A DNA stretch of 59,649 nt from the NCBI RefSeq assembly GCF_001552155.1, contig NZ_BCQQ01000032.1:1-59649 (forward strand). The letters run 5' to 3'. Origin of the DNA: Actinomadura formosensis NBRC 14204 (GTDB taxonomy: Bacteria > Actinomycetota > Actinomycetes > Streptosporangiales > Streptosporangiaceae). The number at the start of each line of letters is the position of its first letter. Position 1 is the first letter of the stretch. Position numbers and translations under genes: made by a program. The notes under the pieces are model-generated. The model was not told the origin of the DNA. It ran no database searches and was given only the letters and a program-made list of their open reading frames with translations. Shown here piece after piece: positions 16,635 to 25,075 of this stretch.

Positions 16635-17746
16635 GCGAGGGCGGCCTCCAGGGCGGCGGCCAGGCCGCAGAGTTCCTCTTCACCGCCCGGGGGGCCGATG
16701 AGCTGGACGGACGCGGGCAGGTGCGAGCCGGGCAGCGGGACGGGCAGCGCGAACGCGGGGAACCCGGCGACGTTGATCTGGCCGGTCAGCGTGGTGAGCA
16801 GCAGGTCGGACTCGTCCGCCTCATCGGGTTCGGGGGCGACGCCGGTCAGCACGGGCAGGGCGATCGCCGGATGGCGGCCCAGGAGCGCGCCCAGTTCGGC
16901 CCGGAGCGCCTCCTGGACGCCGATCGCCCAGTCGAGCATCCCGGCCTCGGACACGTCCTTCATCTGCTGGAGGCGCCGGTGGATGCGTCCGCTCAGCTTG
17001 GCCGGGTCGCCGAGCAGGTGCCCGTTCTGCCGCCACCCTTCGACGCTGACGATGACGCCGTTGGCGGTGGCCGCCTCCTCGTAGTGCGCGGACGTGACGT
17101 CGGTGAGGGGGGCGAGACGGCGCAGCGCGTCGTCGACGGCCGCGTCGATCGCGGGGTCGACGCCGGGCACGCGGAGCCGCGCGATCGGCTGGGACGGCTC
17201 GTACGGGACGGGTGTGAACCCGGGTTCGATGAGCCCCATGCCGAGGACGACGGCGGCGACGTCGCGTCCCATCGGCCCGACCACGTCCAGGGTCGGTGAC
17301 AGCGGATACACCCCGTCGAGGGGCACGCGTCCGTTGGTGGTCTTCAGCCCCGCGATGCCGCAGCATGCCGCCGGGATGCGGATCGATCCGGACGTGTCGG
17401 TGCCGAGCGCGACGTCGACCTCGCCGGTGGCGACGGCGACGGCGGAGCCGCTGGAGGAGCCGCCCGGCACGCGGGACGGGTCGAGCGGGTTCACCGGCGT
17501 ACCGGACCACGGGTTGACGCCGTCGGCGGCCATGCACAGCTCGTTCAGGTTGGCCTTGCCGGCGATGCGGGCGCCCTGCGCGCGGGCGGACGCGACGACG
17601 GCGGCGTCCACGGCGGCGGGCCGCGCGTGTTCGGCGATGGCCTCGCAGCCCGCGGTGGTGGGCAGGCCGGCCACGTCCATGGCGTCCTTGACGGCGAGGC
17701 GCGGGCCGTCCCCGGGCGCGTCCGTCTGGATGATCCAAGTCGTCAT
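16631..17746 (-). CDS. Amidase-signature hydrolase (short form)
   Basis: The Ser-cisSer-Lys catalytic triad can be placed: AVKDAMDVAG (Lys, about residue 20), VPGGSSSGSAVAV (cis-Ser, about residue 94) and GTDTSGSIRIPAACCG (nucleophile Ser, about residue 118). At 371 residues it is shorter than most amidases (450-500), mainly because the N-terminal helices before the Lys are missing. This matches the AtzF/short-amidase type. It hydrolyses an amide of unknown identity in the cytoplasm; no signal peptide is present. It is not the GatA subunit of the tRNA amidotransferase, since gatB and gatC are absent nearby. Confidence 0.88.
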   Translation of the reverse strand: MTTWIIQTDAPGDGPRLAVKDAMDVAGLPTTAGCEAIAEHARPAAVDAAVVASARAQGARIAGKANLNELCMAADGVNPWSGTPVNPLDPSRVPGGSSSGSAVAVATGEVDVALGTDTSGSIRIPAACCGIAGLKTTNGRVPLDGVYPLSPTLDVVGPMGRDVAAVVLGMGLIEPGFTPVPYEPSQPIARLRVPGVDPAIDAAVDDALRRLAPLTDVTSAHYEEAATANGVIVSVEGWRQNGHLLGDPAKLSGRIHRRLQQMKDVSEAGMLDWAIGVQEALRAELGALLGRHPAIALPVLTGVAPEPDEADESDLLLTTLTGQINVAGFPAFALPVPLPGSHLPASVQLIGPPGGEEELCGLAAALEAALA

Positions 17747-17794
17747 TGGGGGATCATGCCCCGCACCGAACGGGATTCTCCACCGGAGGTTCTG

Positions 17795-19552
17795 CTAGCC
17801 GAGATCCTCGGCGAGCATCAGCCATTCCTCCTCGATACGGGCGGCCTCCGCCTGGATCTCCTTGAGCCGGGCGTCCAGTTCCTGGAGCTTGGCGTAGTCG
17901 GTGGCGTGCGCGGCGAGCTGCTCGTGGAGGTCGCTCTCCTGCCCGGCGAGTTTCTCCAGGCGGCGTTCGATCCGGTCGAGTTCCTTGCGGGCCTTCCAGT
18001 CCTGCCCGCCCTTGGGTTTCGGCGGTGCGGGCTTCTCGGCGGGCGCCGCGCCCGGTTGGGGGGCGGTTCCGGCGGCGCGGCGTTCGAGGTACTCGTCGAC
18101 GCCGCCGGGCAGCATCGACACGCGTCCGTCGCCGAGCAGCGCCACGACGTGGTCGGTGATGCGCTCCAGGAAGTACCGGTCGTGGCTGACGACGACGAGC
18201 GTGCCGGGCCATCCGTCCAGGAGGTCTTCGACTTCGGTGAGCGTCTCGATGTCGAGGTCGTTGGTGGGTTCGTCCAGGAGGAGGACGTTGGGTTCCCCCA
18301 TGAGCAGCCGGAGAAGCTGCAGGCGGCGCCTTTCGCCGCCGGACAGGTCACCGACGGGCGTCCACTGCCGGTCACCGGAGAAGCCGAGCCGCTCCAGCAG
18401 CTGGCTCGCCGTCCATTCGCGTTTGCCGACCGTGATGCGGCGCCGGATCTCCTCCACCGACTCCAGGACGCGCCGGGACGGGTCGAGTTCCTCCAGGTTC
18501 TGCGACAGATGCGCGAGCTGGACGGTCTTGCCCTGCACCACCTCGCCCGCGACCGGCCGGACGGAGCCGTCCAGCAGGCGCAGCAGCGTGCTCTTGCCGC
18601 TGCCGTTGACACCGACGAGACCGACCCGGTCGCCGGGGCCGAGCCGCCAGGTCATCCGGTGGAACAGCTCCCGGTCGCCGACCTCGACGGTCACGCCCTC
18701 GATGTCGTAGACGGTCTTGCCGAGCCGCGCGGTCGCGAACCGGGTCAGCTCGACCGCGTCGCGCAGCGGCGGCTCGTCGGCGATGAGGGCCTGCGCGGCG
18801 TCGACCCGGAACTTCGGCTTGGAGGTGCGGGCCTGCGGGCCGCGGCGCAGCCACGCGAGTTCCTTGCGCAGGAGGTTCTGCCGTTTGGCCTCGGTGGCCG
18901 CGGCGATCCGGGCGCGTTCGGCCTTGGCGAGGACGTAGGAGGAGTAGCCCCCCTCGTAGCGTTCGACGCGGCCGTCGACGACCTCCCACGTCCGGTCGGT
19001 GACCTCGTCGAGGAACCAGCGGTCGTGGGTGACGGCGAGCAGCGCGACCTTGCGGCCCTTCAGGTGCCGGGCGAGCCAGTCGATCGCCTCGATGTCGAGG
19101 TGGTTGGTGGGTTCGTCCAGAATCAGCAGGTCGGACTCGGGGACGAGGAGCCGGGCCAGCGCGACCCGGCGCCGTTCCCCGCCCGACATGCCGGCGAGCG
19201 GCGCGTCCAGGTCGAGGCCGGCGAGCAGCCCGGCGAGGATCTCGCGGACGCGGACGTCGCCCGCCCACTCGTGCTCGGCGCGGTCGCCCAGCACCACGGA
19301 CCGGACGGTCGCGCCGTCCGGGAAGACGTCCCGCTGGATCAGGTAGCCGAGCCGCAGGCCGCGGGCGTGGGTGACGCGCCCGGCGTCGGGTTCGGTCTCG
19401 CGGGCGAGGACGGACACGAGGGTGCTCTTGCCGCCGCCGTTGCGGCCGACGACGCCGACGCGGTCGCCCTCGTCCAGGCCGAGGGAGACGGCGTCGAGCA
19501 GCGGCGTGGGCCCGTAGGCCTTGGCGACGTTCTCAAGGTTGATCAGATTCAC
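17795..19552 (-). CDS. ABC-F family ATPase (Uup-like)
   Basis: Two ABC ATPase domains in one 585-residue chain and no membrane segment define the ABC-F class of ribosome-acting proteins. Walker A sites are GRNGGGKST (about residue 36) and GVNGSGKST (about 315). Signature motifs are MSGGERRRVALARLL and LSGGERRRLQLLRLL, with LILDEPTNHLD and LLLDEPTNDLD as Walker B. The linker after the first domain has RRGPQARTSKPKFR, typical of the Uup branch, and the C-terminus (residues 505-585) is a coiled coil (RKELDRIERRLEKLAGQESD). The role is probably translation or ribosome assembly support; an antibiotic-protection role cannot be excluded but the branch argues against it. Confidence 0.93.
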   Translation of the reverse strand: MNLINLENVAKAYGPTPLLDAVSLGLDEGDRVGVVGRNGGGKSTLVSVLARETEPDAGRVTHARGLRLGYLIQRDVFPDGATVRSVVLGDRAEHEWAGDVRVREILAGLLAGLDLDAPLAGMSGGERRRVALARLLVPESDLLILDEPTNHLDIEAIDWLARHLKGRKVALLAVTHDRWFLDEVTDRTWEVVDGRVERYEGGYSSYVLAKAERARIAAATEAKRQNLLRKELAWLRRGPQARTSKPKFRVDAAQALIADEPPLRDAVELTRFATARLGKTVYDIEGVTVEVGDRELFHRMTWRLGPGDRVGLVGVNGSGKSTLLRLLDGSVRPVAGEVVQGKTVQLAHLSQNLEELDPSRRVLESVEEIRRRITVGKREWTASQLLERLGFSGDRQWTPVGDLSGGERRRLQLLRLLMGEPNVLLLDEPTNDLDIETLTEVEDLLDGWPGTLVVVSHDRYFLERITDHVVALLGDGRVSMLPGGVDEYLERRAAGTAPQPGAAPAEKPAPPKPKGGQDWKARKELDRIERRLEKLAGQESDLHEQLAAHATDYAKLQELDARLKEIQAEAARIEEEWLMLAEDLG

Positions 19553-19613
19553 GACGCCATCAACCCTATTGCCCTCCGCGGACCGCTCGTGCGGCCCGTC
19601 CGGGCCCGGACGT

Positions 19614-19877
19614 TCAGTAACCCGGCGGCGGTCCCGGCTGGCCGGCGGGGCCCGGCTGGCCGGGCGGCCCGGGCTGACCGGGCTGGCCGGGCTGGCCGGG
19701 CTGACCGGGCTGACCGGGCTGGCCGGGCGGCGGGTAGGGGGCGCCGGGCGGCCGGTAGGCCGTGCCCGTGCGCTTCCGGGAGCTCACGGCGATGACCACC
19801 ACGAGGACCACGGCGCCGACCACGGCGAAGACGATGATCGCAACGAGCAGGAGGGAGAGCAGGCTCATGTGCGCCAT
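19614..19877 (-). CDS. Small single-pass membrane protein with Pro-Gly-Gln repeat tail
   Basis: The 87-residue frame has one strong N-terminal helix (LLSLLLVAIIVFAVVGAVVL), a basic stop (SSRKRTG), and then a tail of almost pure PGQ triplets ending in PPPGY. The DNA shows nine-base repeats (GGGCTGGCC/GGGCTGACC) that encode it. Topology is probably helix first and tail in the cytoplasm, by the positive-inside rule. Translation may begin at Met 1 or Met 4; the ribosome site is weak. It has no recognised family. The proline-rich tail could serve as a binding arm, but that is a guess. Confidence 0.65.
   Translation of the reverse strand: MAHMSLLSLLLVAIIVFAVVGAVVLVVVIAVSSRKRTGTAYRPPGAPYPPPGQPGQPGQPGQPGQPGQPGPPGQPGPAGQPGPPPGY
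19650..19737. repeat. Nine-base tandem repeat coding for (PGQ)n
   Basis: Units GGGCTGGCC and GGGCTGACC alternate in tandem through this stretch, each encoding Pro-Gly-Gln on the minus strand. Such repeats vary in number between strains by slippage and keep the frame, because the unit is a multiple of three. Confidence 0.8.
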
Positions 19878-19918
19878 TCCATGTGTTCTATCCGGGAAAG
19901 GGGAGACTCGACAGGAGC

Positions 19919-20059
19919 CTAACGCCCGCCGGTTTCGCTTGACATGACTTTGTCGGGTGCGTTGCGGCGGAGGTTCCGCTCGCGGCGCACGGCGCGCAGG
20001 GCGAGCGTCGCCATCATCGCGACGGCCACGAGGCCCAGCAGGACGGACAGCAACGTCAT
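19919..20059 (-). CDS. 46-residue membrane protein
   Basis: This short gene is easily missed. ATG 20059 is preceded by GGTGAGGTGAAGCG, so a GAGG ribosome site stands six to seven bases away. The product starts with one hydrophobic helix (MTLLSVLLGLVAVAMMATLA) followed by a basic segment LRAVRRERNLRRN and a polar end. The third positions are strongly G/C, as in real genes of this genome. It lies between the PGQ-repeat protein and ispE on the same strand, so two tiny single-helix membrane proteins are side by side. Function is unknown. Confidence 0.6.
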   Translation of the reverse strand: MTLLSVLLGLVAVAMMATLALRAVRRERNLRRNAPDKVMSSETGGR

Positions 20060-20180
20060 CGCTTCACCTCACCAGGGGGAGCGGTTCGGCAGGGAATCGT
20101 CGTCACGGAGAGTAGGACGCCCGTCGCGCACGGAAAGTTCGCTCATATGTCCGGTACGGTAACCCCTCCGTCACCCCGCG

Positions 20181-21110
20181 TCAGATAAGCGTCGCGCCGG
20201 GGACGGGCCCGGAAGCCCGGACGATCTGCCGGGCGACGTCGGCGCCGTCCAGCGCGTCGGCGAGGTCGGCGGCGTCCTCGCCGGTCTCGGCGAGGAACGC
20301 GCAGGTGGGGCCGGAACCGGAGACGAGCGCGCCGATCGCGCCCAGGTCGCGGCCGGCGTCGAGGGTGCGGCGCAGCGACGGGCGCAGCGACAGCGCGGCG
20401 GGCTGCAGGTCGTTGGACAGCGCGGCGCCGAGGCCCTTGGCGTCGCCGGTGGCGAGCGCGGTCATCAGCTCGGCGGCCACGGCCGGACGCGCGGCCGGCT
20501 GCCCCGCCTCCTGGCGGAGCCGGTCGCATTCGCCGTAGACGGCGGGGGTGGACAGGCCGCCGTCGGCGGTCGCGAACACCCAGTGGAAGGTGCCGCGGGT
20601 GAGGGCGGGGGTGAGCCGCTCGCCGCGTCCGACGCCGACGGCGGTACCGCCGAGGACGGCGAACGGCACGTCGCTGCCGAGGCCCGCGCCGATCTCCATC
20701 AGGTCGTCCCGGGTCAGGACGGGCCGCTCCCGGTCGTCCCACAGCCGGGCGCAGGCGACCAGCGCGGCGGCGGCGTCGGCGCTGCCGCCCGCCATGCCGC
20801 CCGCGACCGGGATCGCCTTGCGGATCCTCAGCGTGACGTGGGGGTCGACGCCGAGCCGGTCCGCGACGAGCCGGGCGGCCTTCGCCGCGAGGTTGTCCTC
20901 GCCGGTGGGGACGCCGTCGATCGCCACCCGCGAGTGGGGTGCGGCCTGGACACGGACCTCCAGCCGCCGCGCGGGCTCGGCCGTGACCATGTCGAACAGG
21001 GACACGGCGTGGAACACGTTGACGAGGTCGTGATAGCCGTCGTCTCGGATCGGCCCCACGCCGAGCTGGAGGTTGACCTTGGCGGGGACGCGTACGGTCA
21101 CTGCGCTCAC
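20181..21110 (-). CDS. ispE: 4-diphosphocytidyl-2-C-methyl-D-erythritol kinase
   Basis: This GHMP kinase performs the fourth step of the non-mevalonate isoprenoid pathway, phosphorylating CDP-ME with ATP. It has 309 residues and begins with the family start VTVRVPAKVNLQLGVGPIRD. The ATP-binding GHMP motif is PVAGGMAGGSADAAAALVAC (about residue 95), and the C-terminal motif ALVSGSGPTCAFLAE is present near residue 270. It lies downstream of rsmA and the GH26-like gene on the same strand; rsmA-ispE adjacency is the standard actinobacterial arrangement, here interrupted by one inserted gene. Confidence 0.96.
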   Translation of the reverse strand: MSAVTVRVPAKVNLQLGVGPIRDDGYHDLVNVFHAVSLFDMVTAEPARRLEVRVQAAPHSRVAIDGVPTGEDNLAAKAARLVADRLGVDPHVTLRIRKAIPVAGGMAGGSADAAAALVACARLWDDRERPVLTRDDLMEIGAGLGSDVPFAVLGGTAVGVGRGERLTPALTRGTFHWVFATADGGLSTPAVYGECDRLRQEAGQPAARPAVAAELMTALATGDAKGLGAALSNDLQPAALSLRPSLRRTLDAGRDLGAIGALVSGSGPTCAFLAETGEDAADLADALDGADVARQIVRASGPVPGATLI

Positions 21111-21176
21111 GATCGAAACCCTACGGGTAAAGCGGCCGCCGGGGGGCGGGGGGCGCCCCCCATGGACTCGAACGGC

Positions 21177-22289
21177 TCAGCCGCCGCTGGTGACGGGGAG
21201 GTTGCGGGGGTTGAAGTAGGGGGTGGTCGCCAGTTCGCGCAGCGCGGACATCGCGGGCTTGTCGCCCGTCAGCGAGTAGGCGCGGCGCTTGTCGCGGGCG
21301 TCCTCGGCCTGCTCGTCGGTGTCGAAGTACACGACGGCCTTGACCTGGGGGTCCTGCAGGGTCTTGGCGGCCTCGCGAAGCCACTGGGCGCGGCGCGTGC
21401 CGTAGGACTTCGGCACCCCGAACTCGGCGATCATGATGGGTTTGTGCCGCTCGCGGGCCCACCCCATGAACAGCTTCACGGCCTCGGACAGGTCGCGGTA
21501 GTCGTAGTCGCCGCCGGGCTGGGCGTCGGCGCAGATCCAGTCGACCTGGTCGTCTCCGGGGTAGTAGGCGTCGGCGTTGCCGCGGCCGAAGCCGCGGGCG
21601 GTGGGGCACCACACCCAGGCGACGTTGTCGACCTTCTCCCGTTCGAAGATCGTCCGCAGGTGCTTCCACGCGGCGACGAAGTCGGCCGGGGTGTGGACGC
21701 GCTTCTCGGCGGACGACTTGTCCATGTCCCGGGACCAGCGCAGGAACACCGGCTTGCCGAGGTCCTTCACGGCGCGGGCGCGGCGCTTGATGAGGGCGTC
21801 GTGCTTGCCCTGGACGATCTCCCGGGTGTCGGCACCGCCCCAGGTCAGCAGGAGGTAGCGGTCGCTGTCGGTGACGGACTTCTCCAGGCCGCCAGGGAAG
21901 TCGCTCTTCCAGGTGCGGTAGCTCTGCACGATGTCGAGCCGCCGTCCGAGCCGCTGCTCGAAGCCGGCGATGGGCGCCATTCCGGGCTTGCCGGCGTCCT
22001 TCGCGGACGGCGCCCCCGGCGGCATCCCGGACGGGGACGAGGTGGGGGACGAGCTCGCGGACGGCGCCGGCCCGCCGGCGCCCTCCGGCGGCACCCAGGC
22101 GCCGAAGTAGGCGCCCTTCGGCGGCGGGACGGGCGCGACACCGGCCCGCGCCGTCGTCGTGATCTTCGGTACCGCGTCCGCACCGTCCCCGCAGCCGGCC
22201 GCGACCGTCGCGACCATGGCCGCGGTCGCGAGCAGCGCCGTCCCCACGAGGGGCCAGCTGGTCCGCGCCGTCCGCGAACGCGCCTTCAC
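21177..22289 (-). CDS. GH26-like (beta-mannanase fold) lipoprotein
   Basis: The 370-residue protein begins with a lipoprotein signal peptide ending in VAAGC (Cys about residue 33). A Pro/Ser-rich linker (SASSSPTSSPSGMPPGAPSA) leads to a TIM-barrel-like domain. YFGAWVPPEG at the domain start, WVWCPTARGFGRGNADAYYP and IMIAEFGVPKSYG (nucleophile Glu) match bacterial GH26-like proteins. The family's usual acid/base Glu (in an HE-type motif after a conserved Arg) is replaced: the segment reads FLRWSRDMDKSS. It could be inactive, a binder, or a divergent glycosidase acting on extracellular glycan. It sits between ispE and rsmA, where other actinobacteria have nothing. Confidence 0.75.
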   Translation of the reverse strand: MKARSRTARTSWPLVGTALLATAAMVATVAAGCGDGADAVPKITTTARAGVAPVPPPKGAYFGAWVPPEGAGGPAPSASSSPTSSPSGMPPGAPSAKDAGKPGMAPIAGFEQRLGRRLDIVQSYRTWKSDFPGGLEKSVTDSDRYLLLTWGGADTREIVQGKHDALIKRRARAVKDLGKPVFLRWSRDMDKSSAEKRVHTPADFVAAWKHLRTIFEREKVDNVAWVWCPTARGFGRGNADAYYPGDDQVDWICADAQPGGDYDYRDLSEAVKLFMGWARERHKPIMIAEFGVPKSYGTRRAQWLREAAKTLQDPQVKAVVYFDTDEQAEDARDKRRAYSLTGDKPAMSALRELATTPYFNPRNLPVTSGG

Positions 22290-22358
22290 ATCGACCTCCG
22301 GCTCGTGCTGATGATTGGTGCCCCTGATGCGGGGGCCGCCCCCGGGGGAAGCGCCCGC

Positions 22359-23240
22359 CTAGGGGTTCGGGGAGTGATCTCCCCGGCGTGAAGGACCATA
22401 CTCGGCAATGCGGGCGAAGGCGGCCACGTCCAGCGCTTCGCCTCTGGCTCGCGGGTCGACGCCCGCGGCGCGCAGGGCGTCCTCGGCGGCGGCCGCGGAG
22501 CCCGCCCAGCCCGCCAGCGCGGCGCGCAGCGTCTTGCGGCGCTGCGCGAACGCGGCGTCGACCACCGCGAACACCTCGCCGCGGGACGCCGTGGTCGGCG
22601 GCGGGTCGCGGCGGGTGAACGCGACCAGCCCGGAATCCACGTTCGGCGCGGGCCAGAACACCGCCCGCCCGACGGCGCCGGCGCGGCGCGCGTCCCCGTA
22701 CCAGGCGAGCTTCACCGACGGCACCCCGTAGACCCTGGAGCCGGGCGCCGCGGTCATCCGGTCGGCGACCTCGGCCTGCACCATGACCAGCGCGGTCCGC
22801 AGCGCCGGCAGGGTGGCCAGCAGGTGCAGGACGACCGGGACGGCGACGTTGTAGGGCAGGTTCGCGACCAGCGCGGTCGGGGCCGGCCCCGGCACGTGTG
22901 TGATCTTCATCGCGTCGGCGCGCACGACCTCCAGCCGTCCCGCGAGGCCGGGTTCGCGCGCCGCGACCGTGGCGGGCAGCTCGGCGGCCAGCACCGGGTC
23001 GATCTCCACCGCGACGACACGCCGCACCTCGGGCAGCAGCGCGAGCGTCAGCGACCCCAGCCCCGGTCCGACCTCGATGACGACGTCATCGGCGGACGTT
23101 CCGGCCGTCCGGACGATCCGCCGGACGGTGTTGGCGTCGATGACGAAGTTCTGCCCCAGCGCCTTCGTCGGCCTGATGCCGAGCCGTGCGGCCAGCTCGC
23201 GCACGTCCGCCGGCCCGAGCAGCCCCCGTGTCTCCCCCAT
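22359..23240 (-). CDS. rsmA: 16S rRNA (A1518/A1519) dimethyltransferase
   Basis: This enzyme (KsgA) dimethylates two adjacent adenines near the 3' end of 16S rRNA, a late check in 30S assembly. Of its 293 residues, the motifs visible are [18 protein letters not shown], the SAM loop [16 protein letters not shown] (about residue 58) and the catalytic NLPYNVAVP (about 130). The C-terminal helical part ends in [11 protein letters not shown]. It is followed downstream by the GH26-like gene and ispE, and is 17 bases below rpfB, so rpfB and rsmA are likely cotranscribed. Confidence 0.96.
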   Translation of the reverse strand: MGETRGLLGPADVRELAARLGIRPTKALGQNFVIDANTVRRIVRTAGTSADDVVIEVGPGLGSLTLALLPEVRRVVAVEIDPVLAAELPATVAAREPGLAGRLEVVRADAMKITHVPGPAPTALVANLPYNVAVPVVLHLLATLPALRTALVMVQAEVADRMTAAPGSRVYGVPSVKLAWYGDARRAGAVGRAVFWPAPNVDSGLVAFTRRDPPPTTASRGEVFAVVDAAFAQRRKTLRAALAGWAGSAAAAEDALRAAGVDPRARGEALDVAAFARIAEYGPSRRGDHSPNP

Positions 23241-23257
23241 CCGGTGATTGTTTCAGC

Positions 23258-24058
23258 TCAGGAGAACAGGTACTTACCGCAGTTGGGCCATTGCCCCTGC
23301 CAGCGGCCGTTGACCTTGTTGTAGAGGAGCTGGGCGCGGTAGGTCTGCTCACCCGCGCTGGCATCGGACGGCTTGCCCGTGCCGCCGACCGACGTCCAGG
23401 TGGCCATGGAGAACTGGTAGAGGCCGTAGTAGCCGGCCGGGTTCACCGACTTCGGGTTGCCGCCCGACTCGCACTTGGCGAGCCCCGCCCAGTTCAGCCG
23501 CGCCGCCGAGCCGGTCCCCGCCGACTTCGGGCCGACCGCCACGATCCGCGCGACCGGCCTGCGCTTGACCTGCTGCGCGATGACCTTCTTGACCTTCTTG
23601 CCCTTGCGCTTGACGTACGCCACCTTGATGATCTTGATGCCGGGGCGGCCCTTGCGCAGTTCCTTCTCGCTCCACGGCGGGACGGACGAGCTGTTCTTGC
23701 GGATCGTCGGCGCCGGCGTCTTCACGACCTGGACGACCGGCGCGGACAGCAGCCTCATGATCTTGATGATCTCCCCGGCGGGCCGGTCGGGAGCCGGCTT
23801 GACCAGGTCGTGCGGGCCGAGCGCGATCTTCGCCTGGTCGAGGACCTGCTGGACGGTCGCGCCCGTCGTCATCGTCTCGGCCTTCTTGCCGTCGACCACG
23901 ATGACGACCTTGCGCGGCGCGGGGGCGCTGGTCCGCGGCGCATCCGCGACGGGGGCGGTGTTCTTCGGGCCCGCCGATCCGCCGCCGCCGCACGCCGCGG
24001 CCAGCATCGCCGTGACCAGCAGAACGGGGACGGCAGGGGCCGCAGGGGGTCGACGCAC
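23258..24058 (-). CDS. rpfB: Resuscitation-promoting factor, RpfB-like
   Basis: The 266-residue protein is exported as a lipoprotein (signal with MLAAAC, Cys about residue 23). One DUF348 repeat is visible (VVIVVDGKKAETMTTGATVQ), then a second partial repeat and a G5-like domain (residues 130-185). The C-terminal Rpf lysozyme-like domain (residues 190-266) contains LNWAGLAKCESGGNPKSVNP, with the catalytic Glu in CESGGN, and YYGLYQFSMATW. It cleaves peptidoglycan glycan strands and helps exit from dormancy or spore germination. The tatD-rpfB-rsmA-ispE order is the known conserved one. It is shorter than mycobacterial RpfB (about 360), with fewer DUF348 units. Confidence 0.93.
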   Translation of the reverse strand: MRRPPAAPAVPVLLVTAMLAAACGGGGSAGPKNTAPVADAPRTSAPAPRKVVIVVDGKKAETMTTGATVQQVLDQAKIALGPHDLVKPAPDRPAGEIIKIMRLLSAPVVQVVKTPAPTIRKNSSSVPPWSEKELRKGRPGIKIIKVAYVKRKGKKVKKVIAQQVKRRPVARIVAVGPKSAGTGSAARLNWAGLAKCESGGNPKSVNPAGYYGLYQFSMATWTSVGGTGKPSDASAGEQTYRAQLLYNKVNGRWQGQWPNCGKYLFS

Positions 24059-24250
24059 TGTGCTCCTCCAGGGGGCCGGGCTCGAAGGCGCCCGCTCACC
24101 GGGCCAGAGAGTAGAGCCACCCGGACGTCCTCCGCCACCTCATCACCCCCAAAAGCACCGCCTGAGGCGATACGTCCCGGATTTCACCCATGGGGACGCG
24201 GGCCGGGCCGTCACCTTTCCGCGGTACCGTCCCGGTGGCCGCCGGGGCCG

Positions 24251-25075
24251 TCACCAGGGGCCGAAGACGCGTTCTCCGTTCGCGGCGATCGCCGTGCACA
24301 GTTCCGCCACGTCCACGCCCTTGACCTCGGCCATCGCCCGCACGGTGTGCGGGATCAGATAGGAGGCGTTCGGCTTGCCCCGGTGCGGGATCGGCGTCAG
24401 GAAGGGCGCGTCGGTCTCCACCAGCAGCAGATCGAGCGGCGCCGCCCGCAGCGCGTCCCGCAGCGGCTCCGCGTTCTTGAACGTGACGTTCCCGGCGAAA
24501 CTCATCAGGTAGCCGTGCTCGGCGCAGATCCCGGCCATGCGGGCGTCACCGGAGAAGCAGTGGAACACCACCTTCTCCGGCGCGCCCTCCTCGGCCAGGA
24601 TCGCGAGCACGTCGTCGTGGGCGTCGCGGTCGTGGATGACCAGCGCCCTCCCGGTCCGCTTGGCGATCTCGATGTGGCCGCGGAACGAGCGGTGCTGGTC
24701 GTCCTTCGGCGCCCAGTCCCGGTAGTAGTCGAGGCCCGTCTCGCCGATCGCGCGGACCTTCGGGTGCGCCGCCAGCCGCGCCACGTCCTCCAGGACCGCG
24801 TCGGAGATCCCCGTGGTCTCGTTCGGGTGGATCGCGACCGCCGCGTACACGTCGTCGAACTCGGCGGCGGCGTCCACCGCGAACCGGGACGACGGCAGGT
24901 CGCAGCCGATCGTGACGATCCGGGTGACGCCCGCCGCGCTCGCCGCCTTCAACTGCTCCTCCAGCGGCGTCCCGACGATGTCGAGATGGCAGTGGCTGTC
25001 GAAGACGTCCACGGGCAGGCGCTCGGGAAGCGGCGGGTAGGACCGTGCGACCTGCCCGTCCTCGTCCCGGGTCAC
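24251..25075 (-). CDS. tatD: TatD-family metal-dependent hydrolase (DNase)
   Basis: This TIM-barrel amidohydrolase-type nuclease has 274 residues. The metal-binding starts are [10 protein letters not shown] (about residue 23), then [10 protein letters not shown] (about 120), [11 protein letters not shown] (His), VFHCFSGD (His) and [13 protein letters not shown] (Asp near residue 215), the complete TatD signature set. It overlaps the end of metG by four bases (ATGA), so the two are translationally coupled. The likely role is 3'-5' exonuclease repair or RNA turnover. Confidence 0.94.
   Translation of the reverse strand: MTRDEDGQVARSYPPLPERLPVDVFDSHCHLDIVGTPLEEQLKAASAAGVTRIVTIGCDLPSSRFAVDAAAEFDDVYAAVAIHPNETTGISDAVLEDVARLAAHPKVRAIGETGLDYYRDWAPKDDQHRSFRGHIEIAKRTGRALVIHDRDAHDDVLAILAEEGAPEKVVFHCFSGDARMAGICAEHGYLMSFAGNVTFKNAEPLRDALRAAPLDLLLVETDAPFLTPIPHRGKPNASYLIPHTVRAMAEVKGVDVAELCTAIAANGERVFGPW

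Noticed and set aside
16631..17746. GatA subunit of Glu-tRNA(Gln) amidotransferase
   Set aside because: Too short, N-terminal helices missing and gatB/gatC not near; a general amidase fits better.
24059..24250. Possible c-di-AMP (ydaO) riboswitch upstream of rpfB
   Set aside because: rpf genes often carry one, but the conserved core segments are not readable here.
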